Part shown: positions 24,881 through 33,848 of the stretch, piece by piece | How positions within the stretch are numbered: the stretch's first letter is position 1 | Layout: every line of letters starts with the position of its first letter | NCBI RefSeq assembly: GCF_036014175.1 | Contig: NZ_CP107917.1 | Coordinates: forward strand, 1,240,001 to 1,304,000 | From: Streptomyces sp. NBC_00443 | GTDB lineage: Bacteria; Actinomycetota; Actinomycetes; Streptomycetales; Streptomycetaceae | Direction: 5' to 3' | DNA length: 64,000 bases | Notes under the pieces: generated by a model | Database searches by the model: none | Told to the model about the DNA's origin: nothing | What the model saw: the letters and a program-made list of their open reading frames with translations, nothing else | Made by a program: the position numbers and the translations under genes

Positions 24881-27255
24881 GTGACGACACCCCTCGTAGG
24901 GTCCATCGAAGACAGGATCGCCGCGGAGCTCGGCGTACGAGAGCGGCAGGTGAAGGCTGCCGTGGAGCTGCTCGACGGCGGTTCGACGGTGCCCTTCATC
25001 GCCCGCTACCGCAAGGAAGCGACCGAGATGCTCGACGATGCGCAGCTGCGCACGCTCGAGGAGCGGCTGCGCTATCTGCGGGAGCTGGAGGAGCGGCGCA
25101 CCGCGATCCTCGAGTCGGTGCGTGAGCAGGGCAAGCTGACCGAGGAGTTGGAGGCCCGCATCCGCGGCGCCGAGACGAAGGCGCGGCTCGAGGACATCTA
25201 TCTGCCGTACAAGCCCAAGCGCAGGACCAAGGCACAGATCGCCCGCGAGGCCGGTCTCGAGCCCCTCGCCGAGGGACTGCTCGGCGACCGGACGGTCGAC
25301 CCCCTCGCGGCCGCCGCGGCGTTCGTGGACGCAGACAAGGGCGTGGCCGATCCGCAGGCCGCCCTGGACGGCGCCCGGGCGATCCTCACGGAGCGGTTCT
25401 CAGAGGACGCCGACCTGATCGGCGAGCTGCGCGAGCGCATGTGGGGGCGCGGCCGGCTGGCCGCCAAGGTGCGGGAGGGCAAGGAGGAGGCGGGCGCGAA
25501 GTTCGCGGACTACTTCGACTTCGCCGAGCCGTTCACCGAGCTGCCCTCGCACCGCATCCTGGCGATGCTGCGTGGCGAGAAGGAGGAGGTCCTCGACCTC
25601 GTCCTGGAGCCGGAGGAGCCCACCGAGGGGCCCTCGTCGTACGAGGGCATCGTCGCCCACAAGTACGCGATCGCCGACCGCGGCCGCCCCGCCGACAAGT
25701 GGCTGACGGACACGGTCCGCTGGGCCTGGCGGACCCGCATCCTCGTCCACCTCGGCATCGATCTGCGCCTGCGCCTGCGCACGGCCGCCGAGGACGAGGC
25801 CGTAGGCGTGTTCGCGGCCAACCTCCGCGACCTGCTGCTCGCCGCCCCGGCCGGCACGCGCGCGACGCTGGGCCTGGACCCCGGCTTCCGTACGGGTGTG
25901 AAGGTCGCCGTCGTCGACGCCACCGGCAAGGTTGTGGCCACGGACGTCATCTATCCGCACGTCCCGGCGAACAAGTGGGACGAGGCGATCGCCAAGCTCG
26001 CCCGCCTGGCGAAGGAGCACGCGGTCGACCTGGTCGCGATCGGCAATGGCACGGCGTCGCGCGAGACGGACAAGCTCGCCGGTGAACTGATCACCAAGCA
26101 CCCGGAGTTGCAGCTCACCAAAGTGATGGTGTCCGAGGCCGGCGCCTCGGTGTACTCGGCCTCCGCGTTCGCCTCGCAGGAGCTGCCCGACATGGACGTG
26201 TCGCTGCGCGGCGCGGTCTCCATCGCGCGCCGGCTCCAGGACCCGCTCGCCGAGCTGGTGAAGATCGACCCGAAGTCGATCGGCGTCGGCCAGTACCAGC
26301 ACGACCTGTCCGAGGTGAAGCTGTCGCGCTCGCTGGACGCGGTGGTGGAGGACTGTGTGAACGGCGTCGGCGTCGACGTCAACACCGCCTCCGCTCCGCT
26401 GCTCGCGCGCGTCTCCGGCATCACCTCCGGGCTCGCCGAGAACATCGTGTCCCACCGCGACGCGAACGGCCCGTTCAAGTCCCGCTCGCAGCTGAAGAAC
26501 GTGGCACGGCTCGGCCCGAAGGCGTACGAGCAGTGCGCGGGCTTCCTGCGCATCCGCGGCGGCGACGACCCGCTGGACGCGTCCAGCGTGCACCCCGAGG
26601 CGTACCCGGTGGTCCGGCGGATGGTGAAGACGTCGGGCCAGGAGGTCGCCTCGCTCGTCGGCAACACGAGCGTGCTGCGGTCGCTCAAGGCGAACGACTA
26701 CGTGGACGAGACGTTCGGTCTGCCGACCGTCACGGACATCCTCAAGGAGCTGGAGAAGCCCGGGCGCGACCCGCGTCCCGCCTTCAAGACGGCCACCTTC
26801 AAGGACGGTGTCGAGAAGATCTCCGACCTGGCGTCCGGGATGGTCCTGGAGGGTGTCGTGACGAACGTGGCGGCCTTCGGGGCGTTCGTGGACGTCGGTG
26901 TCCACCAGGACGGGCTGGTGCATGTCTCCGCGCTGTCGAAGACCTTCGTCAAGGACCCGCGGGACGTGGTCAAGCCCGGTGACATCGTCAAGGTGAAGGT
27001 CCTCGACGTCGACATCCCGCGCAAGCGGATCTCCCTGACCCTGCGCCTCGACGACGAGGCGGCTCCCGAGCGTCAGCAGGGCGGGGCGGCGGCGAGCGCC
27101 GGCAGCGGGGCGGGCGGCCGCCCCAGCAGCGCCAGGGCCGCGGCGGAGGCGGCGGTGGCGGTGGCGGTTCGCGCCAGGCACCGCCGCCGGCGAACAGCGC
27201 GATGGCCGACGCCCTGCGCCGCGCGGGTCTGGCCGACCCCAAGGGCAAGCGCTGA
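24881..27255 (+). CDS. tex: Tex-family RNA-binding transcription accessory protein (C-terminal tail frameshifted as sequenced)
   Basis: Tex binds nucleic acid and acts in transcription. The N-terminal helical Tex domain (about 1-190) is followed by a YqgF-like RNase H fold (about 320-450, [17 protein letters not shown]), helix-hairpin-helix domains (about 490-610) and an S1 RNA-binding domain (about 645-720, [23 protein letters not shown]). The GTG at 24881 gives the usual [10 protein letters not shown] start. After ...[13 protein letters not shown] the frame appears to slip. The expected Gly/Arg/Gln-rich tail ending ADPKGKR is in another frame and stops at 27255, whereas the uninterrupted ORF runs to 27331. 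One missing base near 27083-27095 explains it. Confidence 0.93.
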
Positions 27256-27267
27256 CAGACGGGCAGA

Positions 27268-27311
27268 CCCGGACTCTCCGCACGACACGGATGTGACGCG
27301 GAGGGTCCGGG
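27268..27311 (+). terminator. hairpin terminator after tex
   Basis: Arms 27268-27281 and 27298-27311 pair over 14 nt with one G-U-type mismatch around a 16-nt loop. It begins 13 nt after the tex stop at 27255, which supports 27255 as the true gene end. Confidence 0.7.
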
Positions 27312-27323
27312 CCCGTTCGCACC

Positions 27324-27329
27324 TAGGGT
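27324..27329 (+). promoter_or_regulatory. candidate -10 element (TAGGGT) of a leaderless transcript
   Basis: TAGGGT ends 6 nt before the ATG at 27336 and immediately after the tex terminator. There is no ribosome-binding site, so the transcript is probably leaderless. Confidence 0.5.
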
Positions 27330-27335
27330 GACGGC

Positions 27336-27887
27336 ATGCCGAAGTCGCGTGTCATCACCTGGGCGGTGTCGGGGAGCAAGGGCGTCGAGACCGCGTGGAC
27401 CGAGCTCGGCGACGACGCCCTGCGAGCCCGCGGCCGAGCGGTCGGGACGACGCCGGAGCCGTACTGGATCTCGTACGAACTCGACACGGCGGACGGCTTC
27501 GTGACGCGGCGGCTGCGCGTCACCGCCGAGTCCGCGGCCGGCACCCGCACGCTCGACCTGCGGCACGACGGGGCGGGCCGGTGGACGGCCGACGGCGAGC
27601 ACGTGCCCGGCGTGGACGGCGCCCTCGACTGCGACCTGGGCCTGTGCCCGCTCACCAACACGATGCCGGTGCTGCGGCACGGGCTGCGTCTGGCGCCCGG
27701 GGAACGCGAGTTCCTGATGGCATGGGTGTCGGTGCCCGATCTGGCCGTCCTCCCGTCACGCCAGACCTACACGCATCTGGGGCACAACCGGATTCGCTTC
27801 GCCTCCGGCGACTTCCGCAGCGACATCGAGTTCGACGACGACGGGTTCGTCGTCGACTACCCGGAGCTGGCCGACCGGCTCGCTTGA
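27336..27887 (+). CDS. putative glycolipid-binding domain protein (DUF1089 type)
   Basis: This 183-aa soluble protein begins MPKSRVITWAVSGSKGVET. It is beta-rich, with a VDGALDCDLGLCPLTNTMPVLR-like core (key residues DCDLG.CP.TNTMP at about 92-106) and ends FASGDFRSDIEFDDDGFVVDYP. This pattern is that of the glycolipid-binding-domain family described in pathogenic and soil bacteria, whose physiological role is unclear. It is transcribed alone and faces the ABC-F gene, with 18 nt between the stop codons. Confidence 0.85.
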   Translation: MPKSRVITWAVSGSKGVETAWTELGDDALRARGRAVGTTPEPYWISYELDTADGFVTRRLRVTAESAAGTRTLDLRHDGAGRWTADGEHVPGVDGALDCDLGLCPLTNTMPVLRHGLRLAPGEREFLMAWVSVPDLAVLPSRQTYTHLGHNRIRFASGDFRSDIEFDDDGFVVDYPELADRLA

Positions 27888-27905
27888 GCCGGTCGGAGGT
27901 CGTCG

Positions 27906-29546
27906 CTAGCGCCCGGTCACCTTGCCGTCGGCGACCTCCAGGCGACGCGTGACATGGACCGCGTCGAGCATCCGGCGGTCGTGGGTGACCAGGAGCAGCG
28001 TGCCCTCGTAGGCGTCCAGGGCCGATTCCAGTTGCTCGATGGCCGGCAGGTCGAGGTGGTTGGTCGGCTCGTCGAGGACCAGGAGGTTGACGCCCCGGCC
28101 CTGCAGCAGCGCGAGCGCGGCCCGGGTGCGTTCACCCGGGGAGAGGGTGGCCGCCGAGCGCAGGACATGGTCCGACTTCAGTCCGAACTTGGCCAGGAGG
28201 GTGCGCACTTCCGCCGGTTCGGTGTCCGGGACCGCGACGCAGAAGGCGTCCAGCAGGGACTCCTCGCCGTGGAACAGCTTGCGGGCCTGGTCGACCTCGC
28301 CGATCAGGACGCCGGAGCCGAGCGCCGACTGTCCTGCGGTGAGGGGGATGCGGCCCAGCAGGGCGCCCAGCAGCGTCGACTTGCCCGCGCCATTGGCGCC
28401 CGTGACGGCCACCCGGTCCGCCCAGTCGATCTGCAGGGAGACCGGACCGAGGCTGAAGTCACCGCGTCGTACCTCGGCGTCCCGCAGCGTCGCGACCACC
28501 GCGCCCGAACGCGGTGCCGAGGCGATCTCCATGCGCAGGTCCCACTCCTTGCGCGGCTCGTCGACGACCTCCAGGCGCTCGATCATGCGCTGGGTCTGGC
28601 GGGCCTTCGCGGCCTGCTTCTCGCTGGCCTCGCTGCGGAACTTGCGGCCGATCTTGTCGTTGTCGTTGCTCGCCTTGCGCCGCGCGTTCTTCACGCCCTT
28701 GTCCATCCAGGCGCGCTGGGTCTGCGCCCGGTCCTGGAGGGCGGACTTCTTGTCGGCGTACTCCTCGTAGTCGTCGCGGGCGTGGCGGCGGGCCACGTCG
28801 CGCTCCTCCAGGTAGCCCTGGTAGCCGCCGCCGTAGAGGTTGATCTGCTGCTGGGCGAGGTCGAGTTCGAGGACCTTGGTGACCGTGCGGGTGAGGAACT
28901 CACGGTCATGGCTGACGACCACGGTGCCGGCGCGCAGGCCGCCGACGAAGCGCTCCAGGCGCTCCAGGCCGTCGAGGTCCAGGTCGTTCGTCGGCTCGTC
29001 GAGCAGGAAGACGTCGTAGCGCGACAGGAGCAGCGAGGCGAGGCCCGCTCGTGCCGCCTGGCCGCCGGACAGGGAGGTCATCGGCTGGTCCAGGTCCACG
29101 GCCAGGCCCAGCGAGTCGGCGGTCTCCTCCGCCCGCTCGTCGAGGTCGGCGCCGCCGAGGCCGAGCCAGCGCTCCAGGCTCGTCGCGTACGCGTCGTCGG
29201 CGCCCGGTGCCCCGTCGACAAGGGCCTGTGTCGCCTCGTCCATCGCACGCTGGGCCTCGGCGACTCCGGTGCGCCGGGCCAGGAACTCCCGTACGGTCTC
29301 GCCCGGCCGCCGCTCCGGCTCCTGCGGGAGGTGACCGACGGTCGCGGTCGGCGGGGACAGCCGCAGCTCGCCCTCCTCCGGTGCGGTCAGCCCGGCGAGC
29401 AGGCGCAGCAGCGTGGACTTGCCCGCGCCGTTGGCCCCGACCAGGCCGATCACATCTCCGGGCGCGACGACGAGGTCGAGCCCGCTGAACAGGGAACGGT
29501 CGCCGTGGCCGGCGGCGAGGTTCTTGGCGACGAGGGTGGCACTCAC
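27906..29546 (-). CDS. ABC-F family ATP-binding protein
   Basis: This 546-aa protein has two fused ABC domains and no membrane part. ABC-F proteins act on ribosomes as translation factors or antibiotic-protection proteins. Walker A motifs are GANGAGKST near residues 37-45 and again near 358-366, with signatures LSGGQ (about 161) and LSPGE (about 458) and Walker B followed by DEPTN in both halves. The linker (about 235-315) is long, charged and Lys/Arg-rich, as in ribosome-binding members. The start is a GTG at 29546 with TAGGAT 8 nt before it and no ribosome-binding site, suggesting a leaderless mRNA. Which subfamily it belongs to is not decided here. Confidence 0.93.
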   Translation of the reverse strand: MSATLVAKNLAAGHGDRSLFSGLDLVVAPGDVIGLVGANGAGKSTLLRLLAGLTAPEEGELRLSPPTATVGHLPQEPERRPGETVREFLARRTGVAEAQRAMDEATQALVDGAPGADDAYATSLERWLGLGGADLDERAEETADSLGLAVDLDQPMTSLSGGQAARAGLASLLLSRYDVFLLDEPTNDLDLDGLERLERFVGGLRAGTVVVSHDREFLTRTVTKVLELDLAQQQINLYGGGYQGYLEERDVARRHARDDYEEYADKKSALQDRAQTQRAWMDKGVKNARRKASNDNDKIGRKFRSEASEKQAAKARQTQRMIERLEVVDEPRKEWDLRMEIASAPRSGAVVATLRDAEVRRGDFSLGPVSLQIDWADRVAVTGANGAGKSTLLGALLGRIPLTAGQSALGSGVLIGEVDQARKLFHGEESLLDAFCVAVPDTEPAEVRTLLAKFGLKSDHVLRSAATLSPGERTRAALALLQGRGVNLLVLDEPTNHLDLPAIEQLESALDAYEGTLLLVTHDRRMLDAVHVTRRLEVADGKVTGR

Positions 29547-29557
29547 AGAGCGCGATC

Positions 29558-30613
29558 CTAGTCGCCGTGCAGGGCCGCGAGCACCTTCGTTTCAGCGCGC
29601 CATCGCCTCCACCAGCACACCCCCGAGGTCCGCGCCACCACGAACGACTCCCCCTTCACTGCCTTCGCGTCCAGCGCGATGCGGTGGCGGCCCGGTTCCA
29701 GGACGCCGTCGAAGAGCTCGTGGGTGTGGGTTCGGTAGAGGCGGTCGACGCGGTACGCGGTGAGCTGGACGCGGCACGGCGAGGTGACCTCGACGCCCGC
29801 CTCGCCGTCGGCGGCCACCAGACGGGTCAGGCGCCGCTGTTCGACCGGGCTGCGGTCCAGGGCGTGTTCGATCTGTGCGACCAGCAACGGCACGATCGGC
29901 GCGAGGCCGTCGACGTACGCCACGGTGACTCCGGCCTCCGTGAAGGCGCGGCGTGCGGCGGCGCGCTGTTCCTCGCCGATGCCACGGCCGAAGGCGACGG
30001 CGCCGTAGGTGCGCAGTTCGTCGACGGCGACGCCGCTCACGTCGTGGGTGATCTCGGCGCCGATGCCGATGGTGCGCAGGGCGGCGGCGAGCTTGGCCAG
30101 GAGGGCGACGCGGGCGCCGATCAGCAGGACCCGGCGGCGCGGCGCCTCGGAGTCGCCGTCGAGCAGGGAGCCCAGCGCCGAGCGGTACTCGGCGGAGTGG
30201 AAGCGGAAGGGCCCGATGCCGTGGTAGCCGTTGAGCTCCAGGTCGGCGTGTTCGTCGGTCTGCCAGGCGAAGTCCCGCCAGATGTAGTCGTCGCCCTCCT
30301 TGTCGATGAGCGCGGTGACCGCGCCGCAGGCGAGGTCCTCGCATTCGGGGCAGCCGTAGATGACATAGCGGCCGCCTGGAAGCGGGGCCTCCGCCTCCAG
30401 CAGCAGGCTGCGGACCTGTGCGGTGAAGATGGCGGGCGGGACGTCGGAGGCGAGGGGGGAGACGGCGTCGAGGTCGGAGAGCTGGAACAGCAGCGGGCGT
30501 CCGTCGACGATGAAGTCCACGAAGTCCCGGTGCACCTGGTAGTCACCGTTGGCGAGGACGCCACCGGCACGCATCGCCGGTGCCAGGCCGAAGGTCGCGT
30601 ACTCGGCAGACAT
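29558..30613 (-). CDS. conserved hypothetical protein (sometimes annotated as oxidoreductase)
   Basis: The product is 351 aa and I cannot assign its function. Residues about 1-160 form one domain with a Cys cluster, YGCPECEDLACG (near 90-101), that could bind metal. Residues about 180-260 look Rossmann-like (RRRVLLIGARVALLAKL followed by GIGAEIT). The C-terminal part contains HRIALDAKAVKGESFVV. I chose the ATG at 30613, which begins MSAEYATFGLAPAMR; 40 more codons are open upstream without family character. It lies 11 nt beyond the ABC-F start in the same direction, so the two could be cotranscribed. Confidence 0.75.
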   Translation of the reverse strand: MSAEYATFGLAPAMRAGGVLANGDYQVHRDFVDFIVDGRPLLFQLSDLDAVSPLASDVPPAIFTAQVRSLLLEAEAPLPGGRYVIYGCPECEDLACGAVTALIDKEGDDYIWRDFAWQTDEHADLELNGYHGIGPFRFHSAEYRSALGSLLDGDSEAPRRRVLLIGARVALLAKLAAALRTIGIGAEITHDVSGVAVDELRTYGAVAFGRGIGEEQRAAARRAFTEAGVTVAYVDGLAPIVPLLVAQIEHALDRSPVEQRRLTRLVAADGEAGVEVTSPCRVQLTAYRVDRLYRTHTHELFDGVLEPGRHRIALDAKAVKGESFVVARTSGVCWWRRWRAETKVLAALHGD

Positions 30614-30720
30614 GCTGTGAGTATCCCCAGGGCGGCACCGAAATGAGCGCGGCATGACATATTCCGCATACGTCCCTGGCTGACTGCGAACAGCTGACCG
30701 AGCGAACGCGTCGCCCACCG

Positions 30721-30763
30721 GGGGGCGAGGCACGCGGAGGAGGCGGCTCTCCGGCTCGCCCCC
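30721..30763 (-). terminator. hairpin terminator after the BCCT transporter gene
   Basis: GGGGGCGAG (30721-30729) pairs with CTCGCCCCC (30755-30763), a 9-bp stem with a 25-nt GC-rich loop. It lies 21 nt after the transporter stop codon. Confidence 0.6.
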
Positions 30764-30784
30764 TCCCGCGTGCGCGCGTACCGC

Positions 30785-32488
30785 TCAGCCGTGGTCGTGG
30801 CCCAGCGGGTCGCCCTCCGTCCCGGTGCCGGCGCCCGGGCCGACCCTGATCTCGAAGTCTCCGTCATACTTCTTGTGGCCCTCGATCACCGCGAGTTCGA
30901 CGGCCTCGGAGCCCATCTCGGTGCGCACGATGATCGGGTCCCGGCGCAGGTCGCGCACGAGTGCGACGCACATGCCGATCATCACGAGGACGAACGGCGC
31001 GGCGGCCAGGATCGTGAGGTTCTGCAGGCCGGTCAGCGCGTCGCCCTGGCCGCTGCCGACGAGCAGCATGATGGCGGCGACGGCTCCGGTCACCACACCC
31101 CAGAACACGACGACGAACCGGCCGGGTTCCAGCGCGCCCTTCTGGGACAGCGTGCCCATCACGATGGACGCGGCGTCGGCACCCGAGACGAAGAAGATGC
31201 CGACCAGGATCATCACCAGCAGGCTGGTGGCGGTCGCGATCGGGAACTCCTGCAGGACGGCGAAGAGTTGACCCTCGGGGGTCTCCTCGCCGCCGAGGGC
31301 GCCGCCCTCCTTCAGCTTCATCGCCGTACCGCCGAAGACCGCGAACCAGATCAGGCTGACGGTGCTGGGCACGAGGATGACGCCGCCGACGAACTGCCGG
31401 ATGGTGCGCCCACGGCTGATGCGGGCGATGAACATGCCCACGAAGGGCGTCCAGGAGATCCACCAGGCCCAGTAGAAGACGGTCCAGCTGCCGAGCCAGT
31501 CCGCGACACCCTCGCCGCCGCTGGCCTCGGTGCGGCCGGCGAGCTGGGGCAGGTCCCCCAGGTAGGCGAAGATCGAGGTGGGCAGCAGGTCGAGCACGAT
31601 GATCGTGGGGCCCGCGATGAACACGAAGACCGCGAGAATCAGGGCGAGCACCATGTTGGTGTTGGACAGCCACTGGATGCCCCGCTCGATGCCGGAGACG
31701 GCCGAGGCGACGAAGGCCAGGGTCAGTACGGCGATGATGGCGACGAGCAGGCCCTCGCTCACGTCGTCCATCCAGTCCAGCTCCTGGAAGCCGGAGCCGA
31801 TCTGGAGCGCGCCGAGGCCGAGGGAGGCCGCGGAGCCGAAGACGGTGGCGATGATCGCGAGGATGTCGATCACCCGGCCCGCGCTGCCGTTGGCGTGCTT
31901 CTCACCGATCAGCGGGGTGAACACCGCGCTGATGGTCTGGCGCCGGCGCTTGCGGAAGGTGCTGTAGGCGATGGCGAGGCCGACCACCGCGTAGATCGCC
32001 CAGGGGTGCAGCGTCCAGTGGAAGAGGGTGGTGGCCATCGCCGTCTCCATGCGCTCTGCGGAGTCGGCGGGGTTGGTGCCGGGCGGTGGAGTGTTGTAGT
32101 GCGAGAGCGGCTCGCTCACGCCGTAGAACATCAGTCCGATACCCATGCCCGCGCTGAACATCATCGCGACCCAGGACACGGTCTTGAATTCGGGCTCCTC
32201 GCCCTCGGCGCCGAGGTGGATGCGGCCGTAGCGGCTGATCGCCAGCCACAGGGCGAAGACCACGAAGCAGGAGGCGGCGAGCATGAAGGCCCAGCCGCCG
32301 TTGTGGATCAGGCCGTCGAGCATCTTCGTGGACACGCTCTCCAGCGAGTCCGTGGCCGCCCAGCCCCAGATCACGAAGGCCAGGGTGATGACGGCGGTGA
32401 CGCCGAACACCACTCGGTCGGTGCTGCGGTGGCCGGAGTCGTCCGCAGGGTCTTCCCGGCCACCTCTCTTCTTAAGATCGTCAGTCAT
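30785..32488 (-). CDS. BCCT family betaine/carnitine/choline transporter
   Basis: This 567-aa Na+-coupled transporter for compatible solutes such as glycine betaine has twelve hydrophobic segments between about 30 and 510. It shows the family blocks FSAGMGIGLMFYGVSEPLSHY (Gly-rich GMGIG in TM3) and the TM8 Trp-rich stretch VFYWAWWISWTPFVG. The C-terminus (about 525-567) is hydrophilic, acidic and His-tailed. The ATG at 32488 has GAAGGTG at good spacing; a GTG three codons earlier does not. It is a single gene, likely osmoregulated, but no operator is recognisable. Confidence 0.95.
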   Translation of the reverse strand: MTDDLKKRGGREDPADDSGHRSTDRVVFGVTAVITLAFVIWGWAATDSLESVSTKMLDGLIHNGGWAFMLAASCFVVFALWLAISRYGRIHLGAEGEEPEFKTVSWVAMMFSAGMGIGLMFYGVSEPLSHYNTPPPGTNPADSAERMETAMATTLFHWTLHPWAIYAVVGLAIAYSTFRKRRRQTISAVFTPLIGEKHANGSAGRVIDILAIIATVFGSAASLGLGALQIGSGFQELDWMDDVSEGLLVAIIAVLTLAFVASAVSGIERGIQWLSNTNMVLALILAVFVFIAGPTIIVLDLLPTSIFAYLGDLPQLAGRTEASGGEGVADWLGSWTVFYWAWWISWTPFVGMFIARISRGRTIRQFVGGVILVPSTVSLIWFAVFGGTAMKLKEGGALGGEETPEGQLFAVLQEFPIATATSLLVMILVGIFFVSGADAASIVMGTLSQKGALEPGRFVVVFWGVVTGAVAAIMLLVGSGQGDALTGLQNLTILAAAPFVLVMIGMCVALVRDLRRDPIIVRTEMGSEAVELAVIEGHKKYDGDFEIRVGPGAGTGTEGDPLGHDHG

Positions 32489-32576
32489 CTGCGGCACCTT
32501 CCCCGGGAAACCGTGGATACGCCGTCTCCACGTCGTCTCCCAGGACCTACCACAGATTCCGCCGATCGCAGCCGTT

Positions 32577-33848
32577 TCAGCAGTGGGTGTCCGGCTCAGC
32601 AGCAGTCAGGTGGTACGGAGCGCGCTCGTCCAGAAGTAGCGGAACAAGGGCACGCAAGGACTGACGAAGCGGAACAAACGCACCTGTAGTGGTCGATTTC
32701 GCCCTCACTCCGTGCAGTGCGAGCTCGTCCTTGACCTGGGCGTACTGGTCGGTGGTGAGCCGGTATCCGCAGGGCGGGTCGGCGATCACCTCGGCGGGTT
32801 CGGCCGGGTCGTTGTCGGCGCCGCCGATGTAGACGGATCCCGTGTCGGCGAGCCCCGCGAGCCTGGCCAGGCCGGTCGCCGCCTCGACCTGTCCTCGACG
32901 GGCGTCGGTGAAGTCGAACAGGCCGTCCAGCGCGGCGACTTGGGAGTACACCCGACGCCGGTTGTTGAGCGACTCGTCGGCCTTCTCCTCCTCGGTCATC
33001 GGATCGACGCGGCTCTCGATCAGCAGCCCCAGCGAGTGCTTGACGCCGGACATGTTCCGCAGGATGCGTTCCTGCCCGTCACCGGCGACCTGCTTGATCG
33101 GCTCGCCCGTTACGGGGTCCGTCCAGATCCCGTACGTGCCGGTCGAGTAACCGGCGCCGGACGCGGCGGGGCGCACGTACGACTCGGAGAGGGCCTGCGC
33201 CGCGTCGTGGACACGGTCGTCGGTGTTGAGGTTGCGCGGCCACAGGTCGAACAGGTCCTTGTCGTAGTACGGGGGTGTGGCGCCGTACTCGTGGAGGTCG
33301 TAGATCACGTCGGGGCGCTGGTCGCGGATGAGCGCGGCCATGGCGCGTCCCTCGGCGGTCTGGAGTGCGAGGTGGTCGCGGTTGACGTCCACGCCGTCGC
33401 TGTTGCCGCGGGTGTCGGCGGCCCGGCCGTCGGGGTTGGCAGTGGGCACCACCAGCAGGGTGGTGCGCTCCAGGAAGCGCCGGGTCTGCCGGTCCTTCGC
33501 GTAGGCCAGGTCGCGGACGGTGGACAGACAGGCCTCGCGGCCGGAGGGTTCGTCGCCGTGCTGGCTGCAGATGAGCAGCACCTTGTTCGGGGTGGGGCGG
33601 GTGCCGATCCGGACGAGCTGGAGCGGGCGGTCCTGCTTCGTCGTACCGATGCGGGTGACGGTGACCCGCTTGCTCGCCTTGTCGACGGCCGCGAGGAAGT
33701 CCTGCTCCTCGGGCTGGCTGGTCCAGCGGGCGCCGTTCGACTTCTCGAAGCCGGTGCGGGGCGTGGAGTCGGCGGCGTGGGCCGGTATGGCGACGATGGA
33801 TGCGGCGAGGGCCGCGGCGACCAGGGTGACTGCTCGGGTGCGGGTCAC
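32577..33848 (-). CDS. secreted M14-family zinc carboxypeptidase
   Basis: This 423-aa exported metallopeptidase removes C-terminal residues or hydrolyses related peptides outside the cell. A Sec signal peptide is clear (VTRTR, hydrophobic core, AIPAHA cleavage near residue 25). The zinc ligands are H97 and E100 ([10 protein letters not shown]) and H186 (DLHEYG). The catalytic Glu is E278 (LLIESR). The GTG at 33848 overlaps the X-Pro dipeptidyl peptidase stop (GTGA), and GGGAGG precedes it, so the two secreted peptidases are translationally coupled. The frame is open far upstream in the neighbour gene, but this is not coding. Confidence 0.92.
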   Translation of the reverse strand: MTRTRAVTLVAAALAASIVAIPAHAADSTPRTGFEKSNGARWTSQPEEQDFLAAVDKASKRVTVTRIGTTKQDRPLQLVRIGTRPTPNKVLLICSQHGDEPSGREACLSTVRDLAYAKDRQTRRFLERTTLLVVPTANPDGRAADTRGNSDGVDVNRDHLALQTAEGRAMAALIRDQRPDVIYDLHEYGATPPYYDKDLFDLWPRNLNTDDRVHDAAQALSESYVRPAASGAGYSTGTYGIWTDPVTGEPIKQVAGDGQERILRNMSGVKHSLGLLIESRVDPMTEEEKADESLNNRRRVYSQVAALDGLFDFTDARRGQVEAATGLARLAGLADTGSVYIGGADNDPAEPAEVIADPPCGYRLTTDQYAQVKDELALHGVRAKSTTTGAFVPLRQSLRALVPLLLDERAPYHLTAAEPDTHC

